The position numbers and the translations under genes were made by a program. Under the pieces are notes generated by a model, which did no database searches, was not told the origin of the DNA, and worked only from the letters and a program-made list of their open reading frames with translations. 64,000 bases of DNA, taken from contig JANPZV010000005.1 of NCBI GenBank assembly GCA_024707365.1, forward strand, positions 434,001 to 498,000. The letters run 5' to 3'. Position 1 is the first letter of the stretch; the number at the start of each line of letters is the position of its first letter. This DNA is from Terricaulis sp. Lineage in GTDB: Bacteria; Pseudomonadota; Alphaproteobacteria; Caulobacterales; Aquidulcibacteraceae. Shown one piece after another: positions 1 through 8,289 of this stretch.

Positions 1-1042
1 AAGCGTCACCATCAATGTGCGCACCGAGGCCGGCAAGCGCGCCTTCTTTGAATTGCTCAAGAGCGTCGATATTTTCGCGGACGGGCTGCGCGGCGGCGCC
101 TGCGAGGCGATGGGCGTCGGCTATGAGGCCCAGCGCGCAGTGAAGCCAGACATCATCTACATGGCCAATACCGGCTTTGGGCTCACCGGCCCTTACGCGC
201 GCCTTGGCGCGCACGGCTATTCGATGCTCGCGATCGTTGGCGGGCTGCCCGCGAAGAAAGATGAAAACGGCTTCGTCGATCGCACCGAAAGCACCGACTT
301 GTTTGGCGGCGTCAAAGGCGGCTCAGGCGCGCCCTTTGCGGTGATGGCCGCACTCGCGGCGCTGTGGCGGCGGGGCCAAACAGGGCAAGGCGCACTGATT
401 GATGTCGCCGCGTCCGATGCGAACATGGCCGCCTCCTGGGGCGCGGTGGTGACCAACCTCAATTACGATCGCATCACCGATCTCACCGGCATGGCTCCAC
501 GCGGCAAGCCGAATGACGGCTGGCCGGCCGGCTCAATCTATTACGCGCTCTACGAGGCCAAGGACGGCCGCTTCATCATGTTCTGCGCGATCGAGCCAAA
601 ATTCTGGTACAATTTCTGCGACGCTGTCGGCCGCGATGATTTGCGCGGCAAAATCCGCACCGACATCCCCGTCGATTATGGCATCGATCGCCCGGAGATG
701 CGCCAGGTGCTGGCGGATATTTTCCGCAGCAAGGATTCGGCCGAATGGATGCGCATTGCGCTTGAGCAAAACGTCCCGCTCGCGGTCGCCAACACGCTCG
801 ACCAAACCCCGGACGATCCGCATAACAAAGCGCGCGGCATGCTGCTTGAGGGCGAGCATCCCGGTGCAGGGCCGTTCACCTATCTGCGCTACCCGGCGAT
901 CATTGATGGCGCCCACAGCGGGGTTGCGATCCCCGCCCCCGCGCTCGGCGCGCACACCGAAGAGGTGCTTGCCGGCATTGGCCTCAGCGATGCGGAGATC
1001 GCCGCGGCCCAGGAAAAGCCGGCGCGGGCGAAGAAAGCATGA
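1..1042 (+). CDS. CoA-transferase family III (CaiB/BaiF), 5' truncated
   Basis: The reading frame is already open at the window edge (codons from base 2), so the N-terminus lies upstream. About 346 residues are visible. They match the C-terminal two thirds of a class III CoA-transferase: the TGFGLTGPYA stretch near the start, then GQTGQGALIDVAASDANM, where the Asp of ASDAN fits the catalytic Asp that carries the acyl group in this family. These cytosolic enzymes move CoA between carboxylic acids. It is followed by 181 bases and then a TetR-led operon on the same strand, and the surroundings are rich in acyl-CoA genes. The substrate cannot be told. A racemase-type member such as alpha-methylacyl-CoA racemase is less likely but not excluded. 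Confidence 0.85.
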   Translation, partial: SVTINVRTEAGKRAFFELLKSVDIFADGLRGGACEAMGVGYEAQRAVKPDIIYMANTGFGLTGPYARLGAHGYSMLAIVGGLPAKKDENGFVDRTESTDLFGGVKGGSGAPFAVMAALAALWRRGQTGQGALIDVAASDANMAASWGAVVTNLNYDRITDLTGMAPRGKPNDGWPAGSIYYALYEAKDGRFIMFCAIEPKFWYNFCDAVGRDDLRGKIRTDIPVDYGIDRPEMRQVLADIFRSKDSAEWMRIALEQNVPLAVANTLDQTPDDPHNKARGMLLEGEHPGAGPFTYLRYPAIIDGAHSGVAIPAPALGAHTEEVLAGIGLSDAEIAAAQEKPARAKKA

Positions 1043-1052
1043 GCGCGCCCGC

Positions 1053-1112
1053 GCAAAATTTGCATGGATGGGCATATTTTGCCACAAAAGGCCGTGAATT
1101 GGAGCCTTCACG
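1053..1112. promoter_or_regulatory. Possible TetR operator region
   Basis: The 181-base gap before the TetR gene holds a near-palindrome GCAAAATTTGC at 1053-1063 and an inverted repeat CGTGAA / TTCACG at 1093-1098 and 1107-1112 with an 8-base spacer. Autoregulation by the adjacent TetR protein is an inference. Confidence 0.3.
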
Positions 1113-1223
1113 CCAGCGCGCGGCGCGGGCGAACGCGAGCGGAGTGCAATTTTGTGACCCCGCCATTGTTGGCCGCGTGAACGAAGCTGCTTAGAGTCAG
1201 AGTGGAAATCGGAGTTCATTCTG

Positions 1224-1955
1224 GTGAATCAGCCCAAGAAAAAGCCTGCGGAAATAGAGCCGGAAGCCGGCATGACCTACGCCAGCCCCGCCATCCATGA
1301 CCGGCGCAGGCGCATTCTGGAAGAAACGCGCAAGATGATCGCCGAGCGCGGCCTCGCTGGGTTCAGCATGGATGAGATCGGCAAGCGCGCGGGCGTGGCC
1401 AAGCGCACGCTCTATAATGCCTACCAAACCAAGGAGCGCATGATCGCCATCGCGATCCATGAATATTTCGAGCGCTACCTCACACACATCCCCTACACCG
1501 GGCCGGTCGGATCGCTGCAGCGCAATGTCGAGCGCATGGTTTTCGTGGTGAACCGCAATCGCCAGCTGCGAAATTACATCAGCGCGCTGATGTCGATCTA
1601 TTTCAGCGTTGAAGCCGATAGCGACATCTGGACGACGATGCACTCCATGGCGGTTGAGTCGAACCTGCAATGGATCAACTCGATGAAGGCGAAACGCCAG
1701 CTGCAGCCTTGGATCGATCCGCAACAACTGGCTGATGATGTCGTGCGCCTTGAATATTCAATCATCAATGATTGGAGCCGCGGCAATATCGATGATGACG
1801 ACGTCGTGCTTCACGTTGTGAGCGCCTGCTTGACGCTGGCATGCGGGGCCGCGCGCGGGGCTGCGCGAAAGCAGATCGAAGACATGCTGCAGGAACTCCA
1901 CACGTCCGGCATCCCGCAGCCGGCGCTGCCCATTTCGCGCAAGCGCAAAAGCTGA
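1224..1955 (+). CDS. TetR family transcriptional regulator
   Basis: A 243-residue protein with a TetR helix-turn-helix near the N-terminus: RRRRILEETRKMIAERGLAG, then MDEIGKRAGVAKRTLYNAY, ending in the typical KERMIAIAIHEYF. The C-terminal ligand domain is divergent, as usual. The start is GTG at 1224 with GGAG ten bases upstream; an ATG at 1272 (MTYASPAIHD) is an alternative that still keeps the whole DNA-binding domain. It lies 17 bases before an enoyl-CoA hydratase gene and probably heads an operon with it and the flavin-reductase-like gene. It likely responds to an acyl-CoA or the free substrate, which is inference. Confidence 0.88.
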   Translation: MNQPKKKPAEIEPEAGMTYASPAIHDRRRRILEETRKMIAERGLAGFSMDEIGKRAGVAKRTLYNAYQTKERMIAIAIHEYFERYLTHIPYTGPVGSLQRNVERMVFVVNRNRQLRNYISALMSIYFSVEADSDIWTTMHSMAVESNLQWINSMKAKRQLQPWIDPQQLADDVVRLEYSIINDWSRGNIDDDDVVLHVVSACLTLACGAARGAARKQIEDMLQELHTSGIPQPALPISRKRKS

Positions 1956-1972
1956 GCTTTAAGGAGCATATC

Positions 1973-2758
1973 GTGCACGCCGCTGACTCGCGCCTCCTCG
2001 TGGATTATCGAGACGATGGCGTGGTGCTTGTGACGCTCAACCGGCCGGAAGCGAAAAACGCCGTCTCGTTTGAAATGTGGCGCGCGTTCGCGGCGCTGCT
2101 TGATCGGATCGAGCATGAGAGCCCGGCGCGCGCGCTGGTGATCGGCGGCGCGGGCGGATTTTTCAGCGTCGGCGGCGATATGAAGATTCCGCCCGCCGGC
2201 GGGGATGGCGCACTGGCCCCGGCGACGCGCCTGGAATGGGGCCAGCGCATCATCGCGCGGCTCACGCGCCTGCCCATCCCGACCATCGCCGCGGTTGAAG
2301 GCGGCGCGTATGGCGTTGGCTGGAGCCTTGCGCTCGCGTGCGACCTGATCTTCGCGGCGGAAGATGCGCGCTTTGGCGCGCCGTTCGTGGACTTTGGCCT
2401 TGCCCCCGATGGCGGCGCGGCATGGTTTCTCGCCAAACGGATCGGCCGCCATCGCGCGGCGGAGCTTTTGCTTTCAAGCCGCGCCATCGATGCCCGCGAG
2501 GCGCTGACGCTTGGCCTCGCAAGCCGCCTCACCGCGCCAAACGCCGCCATCGACCACGCGCTCGCCTTCGCCGCCGGCATCGGCAAGGGCAATCGCCACG
2601 CCGTGGAATTGACAAAGCGCCTTCTGCACGACGCCGAAACCGGCGCCCTCGAAAACTGCCATGCGCTTGAGCTTGCCTATTGCGCCATCCTGCAACGGGG
2701 CGACGAGCTTGCGCGCGCGCGCGAAGCCTTCGCCGCACGCAACAAATCAAAAACCTGA
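1973..2758 (+). CDS. Enoyl-CoA hydratase/isomerase family protein
   Basis: A 261-residue crotonase-fold protein. The start is GTG at 1973, chosen because AAGGAG sits at 1961-1966, right after the TetR stop; the frame is open further upstream but that part overlaps the TetR gene. Family marks include TLNRPEAKNAVS, the oxyanion-hole region GGAGGFFSVGGDMK and GGAYGVGWSLALACDLIFA. The segment FGLAPDGGAAW has Asp where classical hydratases carry their two catalytic Glu residues. This PDGG pattern is typical of PaaG-like enoyl-CoA isomerases, so isomerase activity is as likely as hydration. It probably forms an operon with TetR (17-base gap) and the flavin-reductase-like gene (8-base gap). Confidence 0.88.
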   Translation: MHAADSRLLVDYRDDGVVLVTLNRPEAKNAVSFEMWRAFAALLDRIEHESPARALVIGGAGGFFSVGGDMKIPPAGGDGALAPATRLEWGQRIIARLTRLPIPTIAAVEGGAYGVGWSLALACDLIFAAEDARFGAPFVDFGLAPDGGAAWFLAKRIGRHRAAELLLSSRAIDAREALTLGLASRLTAPNAAIDHALAFAAGIGKGNRHAVELTKRLLHDAETGALENCHALELAYCAILQRGDELARAREAFAARNKSKT

Positions 2759-2766
2759 GCACCTCT

Positions 2767-3399
2767 ATGCAATTTGATATGCGCACCCTGCCCTTGCAGG
2801 CTCGCTATAAAATCATCAATTCCACCGTCACACCGCGCCCCATCGCCTGGGTGACGACGCTCTCGGACAACGGCGCGGTGAACGCTGCGCCCTATAGCTT
2901 TTTCAACGCGGTGGGCGATGAGCCGCCTTTGCTTGTGCTTGGTCTGCTAAAGGATCCCATCAGCGGCGGGCTGAAGGATACCGCCACAAACATCATGCGC
3001 AGCGGCGAGTTCGTGGTGAATCTGGTTTCCGAGGCGGACGCCGAAAGGATGAACCAGTGCAGCGTCAACGCTCCGCGCGGGATCAGCGAATGCGATTATG
3101 CCGGCCTCGATATGGCGCCCTCAAGCGCCGTGGCGCCGCCGCGCATCGCATCGAGCCCGGTGAGCTTTGAGTGCGTCAAGCACACCGCGCTCGATATCGG
3201 CCGGCAAAACGTGGTGCTCGGCGAGATTCTCGTCGCGCACATCGCCGATGCTTACATCAGCGACCCCGAAAAGCTCTATCTCGATACGCCGGCGATGAAG
3301 CTGATCGGCCGCACGCACGGCAGCGGCTGGTATGCGCGCACATCCGATCAGTTCAAAATGGAACGCCCGCAATACGATCCGACGCGGCTTAAACGCTAA
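2767..3399 (+). CDS. Flavin reductase-like (DIM6/NTAB) domain protein
   Basis: A 210-residue protein starting at ATG 2767, eight bases after the hydratase stop. The fold is the FMN-binding split barrel: an early PRPIAWVTTL segment, then NAAPYSFFNAVGDEPP, then GEFVVNLVSEADAERMNQCS, all hallmarks of the flavin reductase-like family. Members either reduce free flavin for a partner monooxygenase or bind FMN for other redox roles. No two-component monooxygenase gene is adjacent, so the partner is unknown. Placement at the end of the TetR operon suggests induction by the same signal. The gene ends just before a large hairpin repeat. Confidence 0.82.
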   Translation: MQFDMRTLPLQARYKIINSTVTPRPIAWVTTLSDNGAVNAAPYSFFNAVGDEPPLLVLGLLKDPISGGLKDTATNIMRSGEFVVNLVSEADAERMNQCSVNAPRGISECDYAGLDMAPSSAVAPPRIASSPVSFECVKHTALDIGRQNVVLGEILVAHIADAYISDPEKLYLDTPAMKLIGRTHGSGWYARTSDQFKMERPQYDPTRLKR

Positions 3400-3405
3400 T
3401 TGGCG

Positions 3406-3573
3406 CTAAAGCGTCGGGACTTAAATGCGACCCATACGATGGATCAAAAGCCGTGTCGCATTTAAGTCCTCAAAGACGCTTTAGATTCAAGGTTTTCTAA
3501 AAGCAACTTTTTGGGCTTTAAATTCGCTCGGAGCCCGCCATCGAACTGAGGCGAATTTAAAGCCCGTTGCTTT
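3406..3573. repeat. Dispersed two-hairpin element, copy A (full)
   Basis: Two consecutive near-perfect hairpins. Module 1 has an outer 10-bp stem CTAAAGCGTC (3406-3415) / GACGCTTTAG (3475-3484) and an inner 15-bp stem GGACTTAAATGCGAC (3417-3431) / GTCGCATTTAAGTCC (3455-3469). Module 2 has an outer stem AAAGCAAC (3500-3507) / GTTGCTTT (3566-3573) and an inner 15-bp stem GGGCTTTAAATTCGC (3513-3527) / GCGAATTTAAAGCCC (3551-3565). Related copies lie near 17.3, 21.7 and 45.0 kb. It separates two convergent genes, and the minus-strand gene takes its TAA stop (3572-3574) from the element edge. Confidence 0.93.
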
Positions 3574-5119
3574 AACCTCCGATCGTGCGCTCAGTTGGCC
3601 AGTACGGGCGGCGCAGCTCGCGCTTGTTGACCTTGCCCATCGCGTTGCGGCCGATGTCTGCGAAAAATTCGTAACTGCGCGGGCATTTGTAACCGGCCAA
3701 GTGCGCGCGGCAAAATTGATTGAGTTCGTCCGCACTGGGCGGTGCGTTGAGATCGCGCGGCACGACCAGCGCTTTGAGCTCCTCGCCCATCTCCGCATTC
3801 GGCACGCCAATCACTGCAACGTCCTGCACATCGGCATGCAGCAAAAGCACATGCTCGACTTCCGCCGGATAAAGATTCACCCCGCCGCTCACCACCATGT
3901 CTGACACCCGGTCGGTGATGAAGATGTAGCCTTCCTCGTCGAAATACCCCATCTCTCCCAGCGTAAAAACGCCGGGTGCAATATGCGCGGCCGCGGTCTT
4001 TTCCGGGTCGTTGTGATAGATGATGCCGCGCCCTGTCGTGTCACGGAAATAGAGCACGCCCACCTCGTTGGCGCCAAGCGGCTGGCCGCCATCGCCGATG
4101 ATCACCGCCTCAAACGGCGCCGCCGCCTTGCCGACAGAGCCTGGCTTGCGCAGCCATTCTTCGGAGGTGATCGCCGCTGTGGTGCCCGCTTCGGTGCCGC
4201 CATAGGCCTCGACCAAAACCGGGCCGAACCAATCGATCATGCGCTGCTTCGCATCGCGCGGGCACGCCGCACCCGTATGCGCCAAGCGCTTGACCGATGA
4301 CACATCATAACGCGCGCGCACATCCTCCGGCAGCGCAAGCAAACGCTGAAAATGCGTCGGCACCATCACCGAGTTCGCGACCTTATGGCGCTCAATCAGC
4401 TTCAGCGCATTCTCCGGATCAAACGATTGCATCGTCACCAAAGGCGCCCCGCCCGCGAGCGCGCGCACCATCGTAAGCGGCCCGGTGTGATAAAGCGGCC
4501 CAACAGCAAGCCCTACGCCCTTGGGCAACAACGCCACCCGCTCGCGTTGGGCGGCAATATAGCGATCGATCGTTTCCGCTGGCGGGAAATAGACAGGCGG
4601 CGTTTGCGTCGCCTTGGGTTTTCCTGTCGTGCCGGAGGTGTAGTGCAAGTGCGGCAATGGCCGCATATGTTCTGGCGGCGATGTTTCTGCGGCATTGGCA
4701 AGGAAATCTTCCCACGCGGTCAAGCCCCCGCGAGGCGCGCAACGCCATCCGATCACCTGGCTTACGCCGCACTTCGCCGCAGCCGCCAGGCCGACATCGG
4801 CGGTCTCTTCGCCAACAAACAAAACGCGCGCGGCAGAATCGTTCAGAATATAAACAAGCTCATCGGTCGTAAGGTGAAAGTTGACCGGCACGCTCGAGGC
4901 GCCCGCGAGCAAAATCGCGATATAGGCTGCGGCGCTCTCAGCGCTGTTTGGCGCAAACACCGCCACGCGGCGTTCGGCGCCAAGATCGAGCTCAAGCAGC
5001 CCGTTCACCGCGCGATTGAGCAGCGCATCGAGCTCAGCCCAAGTGAATTGCGCGCGCTCGTCAGCCAGCGCCAATGTGTTGCGCTCGGCTTCGGCCACAC
5101 CGGTGATGAGGGCGGACAT
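3572..5119 (-). CDS. Acyl-CoA synthetase (AMP-dependent ligase)
   Basis: A 515-residue member of the ANL superfamily that activates a carboxylic acid with ATP and CoA. It carries the phosphate-binding loop LHYTSGTTGKPKA (about residue 165), YGGTEAG near 305, the hinge region ITDRVSDMVVSGGVNLYPAEVE and the C-terminal catalytic Lys in NAMGKVNKRELR, so both half-reactions appear intact. It is the last gene of a minus-strand operon: APH-type kinase, SDR, ACAD10/11-type dehydrogenase, then this ligase after a 26-base gap. This order recalls the levulinate/4-hydroxyacid system, in which a synthetase primes the substrate. The substrate is not determined. Confidence 0.92.
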   Translation of the reverse strand: MSALITGVAEAERNTLALADERAQFTWAELDALLNRAVNGLLELDLGAERRVAVFAPNSAESAAAYIAILLAGASSVPVNFHLTTDELVYILNDSAARVLFVGEETADVGLAAAAKCGVSQVIGWRCAPRGGLTAWEDFLANAAETSPPEHMRPLPHLHYTSGTTGKPKATQTPPVYFPPAETIDRYIAAQRERVALLPKGVGLAVGPLYHTGPLTMVRALAGGAPLVTMQSFDPENALKLIERHKVANSVMVPTHFQRLLALPEDVRARYDVSSVKRLAHTGAACPRDAKQRMIDWFGPVLVEAYGGTEAGTTAAITSEEWLRKPGSVGKAAAPFEAVIIGDGGQPLGANEVGVLYFRDTTGRGIIYHNDPEKTAAAHIAPGVFTLGEMGYFDEEGYIFITDRVSDMVVSGGVNLYPAEVEHVLLLHADVQDVAVIGVPNAEMGEELKALVVPRDLNAPPSADELNQFCRAHLAGYKCPRSYEFFADIGRNAMGKVNKRELRRPYWPTERTIGG

Positions 5120-5145
5120 ATCTTTATCCTTCGGTCTTCTGGCGT

Positions 5146-6372
5146 TCAGCGCTTCGGCAGATTGAGCAGATCCTTGATCTTCAGCTTGGCCAATTGCGCC
5201 ATGTGCACTTCTTCTGGCCCGTCCGTCAGCCGCACGAAACGATTGGTGAGGAACAGCTGCGCGATGGGCGTGTCGCCGCTCACGCCCATGCCGCCATGCG
5301 CCTGCAGCGCGCGATCGCCCACGGTTTGCGCCATTTGCGGCGCCACGATCTTGATCGCGGCGATCAAATCCTTGGCGACCTTGTTGCCGTAACGATCCAT
5401 CGCATCGGCGGCCTTAAGCGTCAGCAAACGCGCTTGCTCAATCTCGCAGAACGAGCGCGCAATATCTTGCCTGATGCTGCCCTGCTCGGAAAGCTTGCGC
5501 CCGAACGCCACGCGATCTTCCACACGGCGCACCATGTATTCCAGCATGCGCTGGGCCTGCCCGATCGAGCGCATGCAATGATGGATGCGCCCCGGCCCCA
5601 AGCGGCCTTGCGCGATTTCAAAGCCGCGCCCCTCGCCCAGCAGCAAGTTCTCTTTCGGCACCCGCACATTGACGAGCCGCAGCTCGGCATGGCCGCCCGG
5701 CGAATGATAATGCCCGAACACGCTGAGCGGCCGCACCACTTCAATCCCCGGCGCATCGCGCGGGATCAGGATTTGCGAGTGCTGCAAATGCTTGGGGCCA
5801 TCAATGGCGCTGCGGCCCAGCATGATCATGATCTTGCAGCGCGGATCCATCGCGCCCGAGATCCACCATTTGCGCCCATTGATCACATAATCATCGCCAT
5901 CGGCGACGATGCTGGTTTCCACATTGGTGGCGTCCGACGAAGCCACTTGCGGCTCCGTCATCACGTAGGAGGAGCGGATCGTTCCATCCAGCAGCGGCTT
6001 GAGCCATTGCTCCTGCTGCGCGGGCGTGCCGTACTTGGCCAGCACTTCCATGTTGCCGGTATCGGGCGCGGAGCAATTGAAAAACTCCGAGGCCCACGAA
6101 ATGCGGCCCATGATCTCCGCGAGTGGCGCGTATTCGAGATTGGTAAGCCCTGGGCTCCAAGCGCCATATTCGTGCGGCAGAAACAGATTCCACAGCCCTG
6201 CTTCGCGCGCCTTTTGCTTGATCTTTTCCGTACCCGGCCATGGCGTCCAAAGGTTGGCCGGATCGTGCGCCCACGCATTGCGCTCGGCCTCGATCGGATA
6301 GACATGCTCGTCCATAAAAGCTTCGAGCTTGGCGATCAGCGCCTTGACCTTATCGGTATATTCAAAGTTCAC
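5146..6372 (-). CDS. Acyl-CoA dehydrogenase, ACAD10/11-like
   Basis: A 408-residue flavoprotein of the acyl-CoA dehydrogenase fold. The segments [34 protein letters not shown] and [15 protein letters not shown], plus [20 protein letters not shown], are characteristic of the ACAD10/ACAD11 branch. The C-terminus reads [11 protein letters not shown] instead of the YEGT motif that carries the base in short/medium-chain enzymes. In ACAD11 and bacterial LvaC, such proteins act on phosphorylated 4-hydroxyacyl-CoA. The kinase partner that would supply this substrate lies two genes upstream. It sits 12 bases after the SDR gene and 26 bases before the acyl-CoA synthetase. Confidence 0.92.
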   Translation of the reverse strand: MNFEYTDKVKALIAKLEAFMDEHVYPIEAERNAWAHDPANLWTPWPGTEKIKQKAREAGLWNLFLPHEYGAWSPGLTNLEYAPLAEIMGRISWASEFFNCSAPDTGNMEVLAKYGTPAQQEQWLKPLLDGTIRSSYVMTEPQVASSDATNVETSIVADGDDYVINGRKWWISGAMDPRCKIMIMLGRSAIDGPKHLQHSQILIPRDAPGIEVVRPLSVFGHYHSPGGHAELRLVNVRVPKENLLLGEGRGFEIAQGRLGPGRIHHCMRSIGQAQRMLEYMVRRVEDRVAFGRKLSEQGSIRQDIARSFCEIEQARLLTLKAADAMDRYGNKVAKDLIAAIKIVAPQMAQTVGDRALQAHGGMGVSGDTPIAQLFLTNRFVRLTDGPEEVHMAQLAKLKIKDLLNLPKR

Positions 6373-6384
6373 GCGTGGGCTCCT

Positions 6385-7119
6385 TCAGAGGGTCAAGCCG
6401 CCATCGACAATAAGCGTCTGCCCCACGAGGTATGACGCGAGCGGCGAAGCGAGGAACAAAGCCACATTCGCCATCTCATCGACCTCGCCGAAGCGGCCAA
6501 GAGGAATTTTCGCCAGCGCGCGCTCGCGCCGATCGGGGTGATCCATGGTGATCTTGGTGAGTTTTGTATCGACAAGGCTGGGGGCAAAGCCGTTCACGCG
6601 CACGCCGCTCGGCGCCCAGGCTTGGCCGAGCGTTTTCACCAGGCTCACCGCCGCCGCTTTAGACGCCGCATAAGCGGGATTTCCCACCGTCGAGCGGATC
6701 GCTGCAATGGAAGATACAACAACAATGCTGCCCTTCTGCGCCAAGAGCTCGGCTTTGAATTTCTGCGAAATATGCATCACGCTGTCGACATTGACAGCCA
6801 TCACCTTGTCCCAGCCCTCGCGCTCAAACTCCTTGCGCCCGTAAAGCACGGTGCCCTGCGAGTGGATCAGCACGTCGAGCGTATCAAATGGCGCCGGCGC
6901 CGCCGCGATGGCGCCCGGATCGCTCACGTCAACGCTTGTGTAGCCAAGGCCATTGAGATCGGAGCCTTCAACGCCGTCATACTCAGCCGCCGACGCGCGC
7001 GTGCCCCACACATGCACGGCGGCGCCGCGCGCGCGAAACGCATGCGCCACGCCATTGCCAATGCCGCTTGAGCCGCCAACGACAAGCACCTTCTTCCCGG
7101 TAAAATCCAGTTCGCTCAT
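6385..7119 (-). CDS. Short-chain dehydrogenase/reductase
   Basis: A 244-residue SDR with the Rossmann glycine motif VVGGSSGIGNGVA near the N-terminus, a nucleotide-specificity segment HVWGTRA, the catalytic Ser in VVSSIAAIRS, the YAASK Tyr-Lys pair, and VNGFAPSLVDTKLT. It should oxidise or reduce a hydroxyl/keto group on an acyl intermediate. It lies 3 bases after the kinase gene and 12 bases before the ACAD gene, so the four are almost certainly co-transcribed. The position corresponds to that of LvaD in the levulinate system, but SDR substrates cannot be read from sequence alone. Confidence 0.9.
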   Translation of the reverse strand: MSELDFTGKKVLVVGGSSGIGNGVAHAFRARGAAVHVWGTRASAAEYDGVEGSDLNGLGYTSVDVSDPGAIAAAPAPFDTLDVLIHSQGTVLYGRKEFEREGWDKVMAVNVDSVMHISQKFKAELLAQKGSIVVVSSIAAIRSTVGNPAYAASKAAAVSLVKTLGQAWAPSGVRVNGFAPSLVDTKLTKITMDHPDRRERALAKIPLGRFGEVDEMANVALFLASPLASYLVGQTLIVDGGLTL

Positions 7120-7122
7120 CGC

Positions 7123-8148
7123 CTATCCAATCCAACGCTGCGCGCGTTCAAACAGCCGAACGGCGCGGCCATGCAGCAGATCACCCGTCTCGCGCGGCGC
7201 TTTGCCGGCGCACGCGCGCGCATGTGTGCCTTCGAGCAAGATGCCCAGCTTGTAGCACGCCAGCACCGCGTACCAATTGATCGCGCCAAGATCGCGCGTG
7301 CTGCGGGCCGCGTAGTGCGCCACCAATTCATCTGCCGTGGGAAATCCGATCCAGGGCTTTACGCTGATCAGATTTTGCGGCGCGTCTGGTTCGGGCCATG
7401 TCGCCAAAAGCCAGCCAAGATCGATCAAAGGATCGCCAATCGTGGCGAGTTCCCAATCCACGATGGCGGCAAGCTCGCCGCTCTCGCGCGCATACATCAC
7501 GTTGGCCAGGTGGTAATCGCCGTGCATGATTCCAGGCGTGAACGCACGCGGCCGATGCGCCTCAAGCCAGTGCGCCACCTGCTCAACGCCCGGCAAACCC
7601 TCAGCCCCTGGCCAACCCTGCAATTGGCCATAGCTTTCCAGCTGATTGCGCCAGCGCGACACTTGGCGATCAAGGTAATTCTCCGGCTTGCCAAAGCCCT
7701 CCAGCCCCAGCGCGCGATAGTCCAATGCGCCGAGCGCCGCGATGCCCTCCACCAGCGCCAACCCCATCCGATGCTGCACCGCAGCAGAGGCCGCATGCAA
7801 TGGCGGCAAGCCGCTCACAGGATTAAAGCCATCCACCGGCTCCATCAGATAAAACACCGCGCCAAGCACGCTTTCATCGAGGCACGCCGCGATCAGGCGC
7901 GGATGCGGGACGTTTGTGTCGGCCAGCGCCGCCAGCAAACGCGCTTCGCGGCGCATGGTTTCATTGGAATTCTCGCGCGGATGCGGCGGCGGGCGGCGCA
8001 GTACGTAGTCGCGGCCGGCCCTGGTGAAGCGCATCAGGATGTTCTGCGTGCCGCCGGTCAGGCGCACGGCCGCTTCGATCGGGCCCGCGCCCAGATCCTG
8101 CTGATCCATCCATGCGGCGAGCGCGACGAGATCCGCCTCGGCTTCCAT
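7123..8148 (-). CDS. APH-family phosphotransferase, hydroxyacyl-CoA kinase-like
   Basis: A 341-residue protein-kinase-fold phosphotransferase. The start at 8148 is set by GGGGAGGAGGG just upstream; the frame runs on but only as an antisense shadow of the divergent thiolase. Motifs include GGTQNILMRF (nucleotide loop), the catalytic loop IMHGDYHLANVMY and the metal-binding Asp in IVDWELATIGDPLIDLGW. Members next to ACAD10/11-type dehydrogenases (LvaA, the N-terminal part of ACAD11) phosphorylate the hydroxyl of hydroxyacyl-CoA rather than antibiotics. As first gene of the four-gene operon, divergent from the thiolase, it fits that role. An aminoglycoside resistance function is unlikely in this context. 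Confidence 0.88.
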   Translation of the reverse strand: MEAEADLVALAAWMDQQDLGAGPIEAAVRLTGGTQNILMRFTRAGRDYVLRRPPPHPRENSNETMRREARLLAALADTNVPHPRLIAACLDESVLGAVFYLMEPVDGFNPVSGLPPLHAASAAVQHRMGLALVEGIAALGALDYRALGLEGFGKPENYLDRQVSRWRNQLESYGQLQGWPGAEGLPGVEQVAHWLEAHRPRAFTPGIMHGDYHLANVMYARESGELAAIVDWELATIGDPLIDLGWLLATWPEPDAPQNLISVKPWIGFPTADELVAHYAARSTRDLGAINWYAVLACYKLGILLEGTHARACAGKAPRETGDLLHGRAVRLFERAQRWIG

Positions 8149-8289
8149 GCGGCCCTCCTCCCCGGCGCGTATTGTTTGCCAGATAATGGAGTTGACGAAC
8201 GCGCTTGGCAATGAAATTTTGCACGACAGGTTAGATTGTGAACCTTGGGCGCGCAGGCCGCAACGATGCCGCGCGCAGGGAGATCCTAC

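Noticed and set aside
4352..5392. Long plus-strand open frame opposite the acyl-CoA synthetase gene
   Set aside because: It is an antisense shadow in GC-rich DNA. The composition is Arg/His-rich and has no domain, while the opposite strand encodes a fully conserved ligase.
5194..6435. Long plus-strand open frame opposite the ACAD10/11-type gene
   Set aside because: Antisense shadow: low-complexity His/Arg-rich translation, no ribosome-binding site, and strong conservation on the other strand.
7123..8148. Aminoglycoside resistance by the APH-type gene
   Set aside because: The fold is shared, but the neighbours are an ACAD10/11-type dehydrogenase and acyl-CoA synthetase, which point to a hydroxyacyl-CoA kinase.
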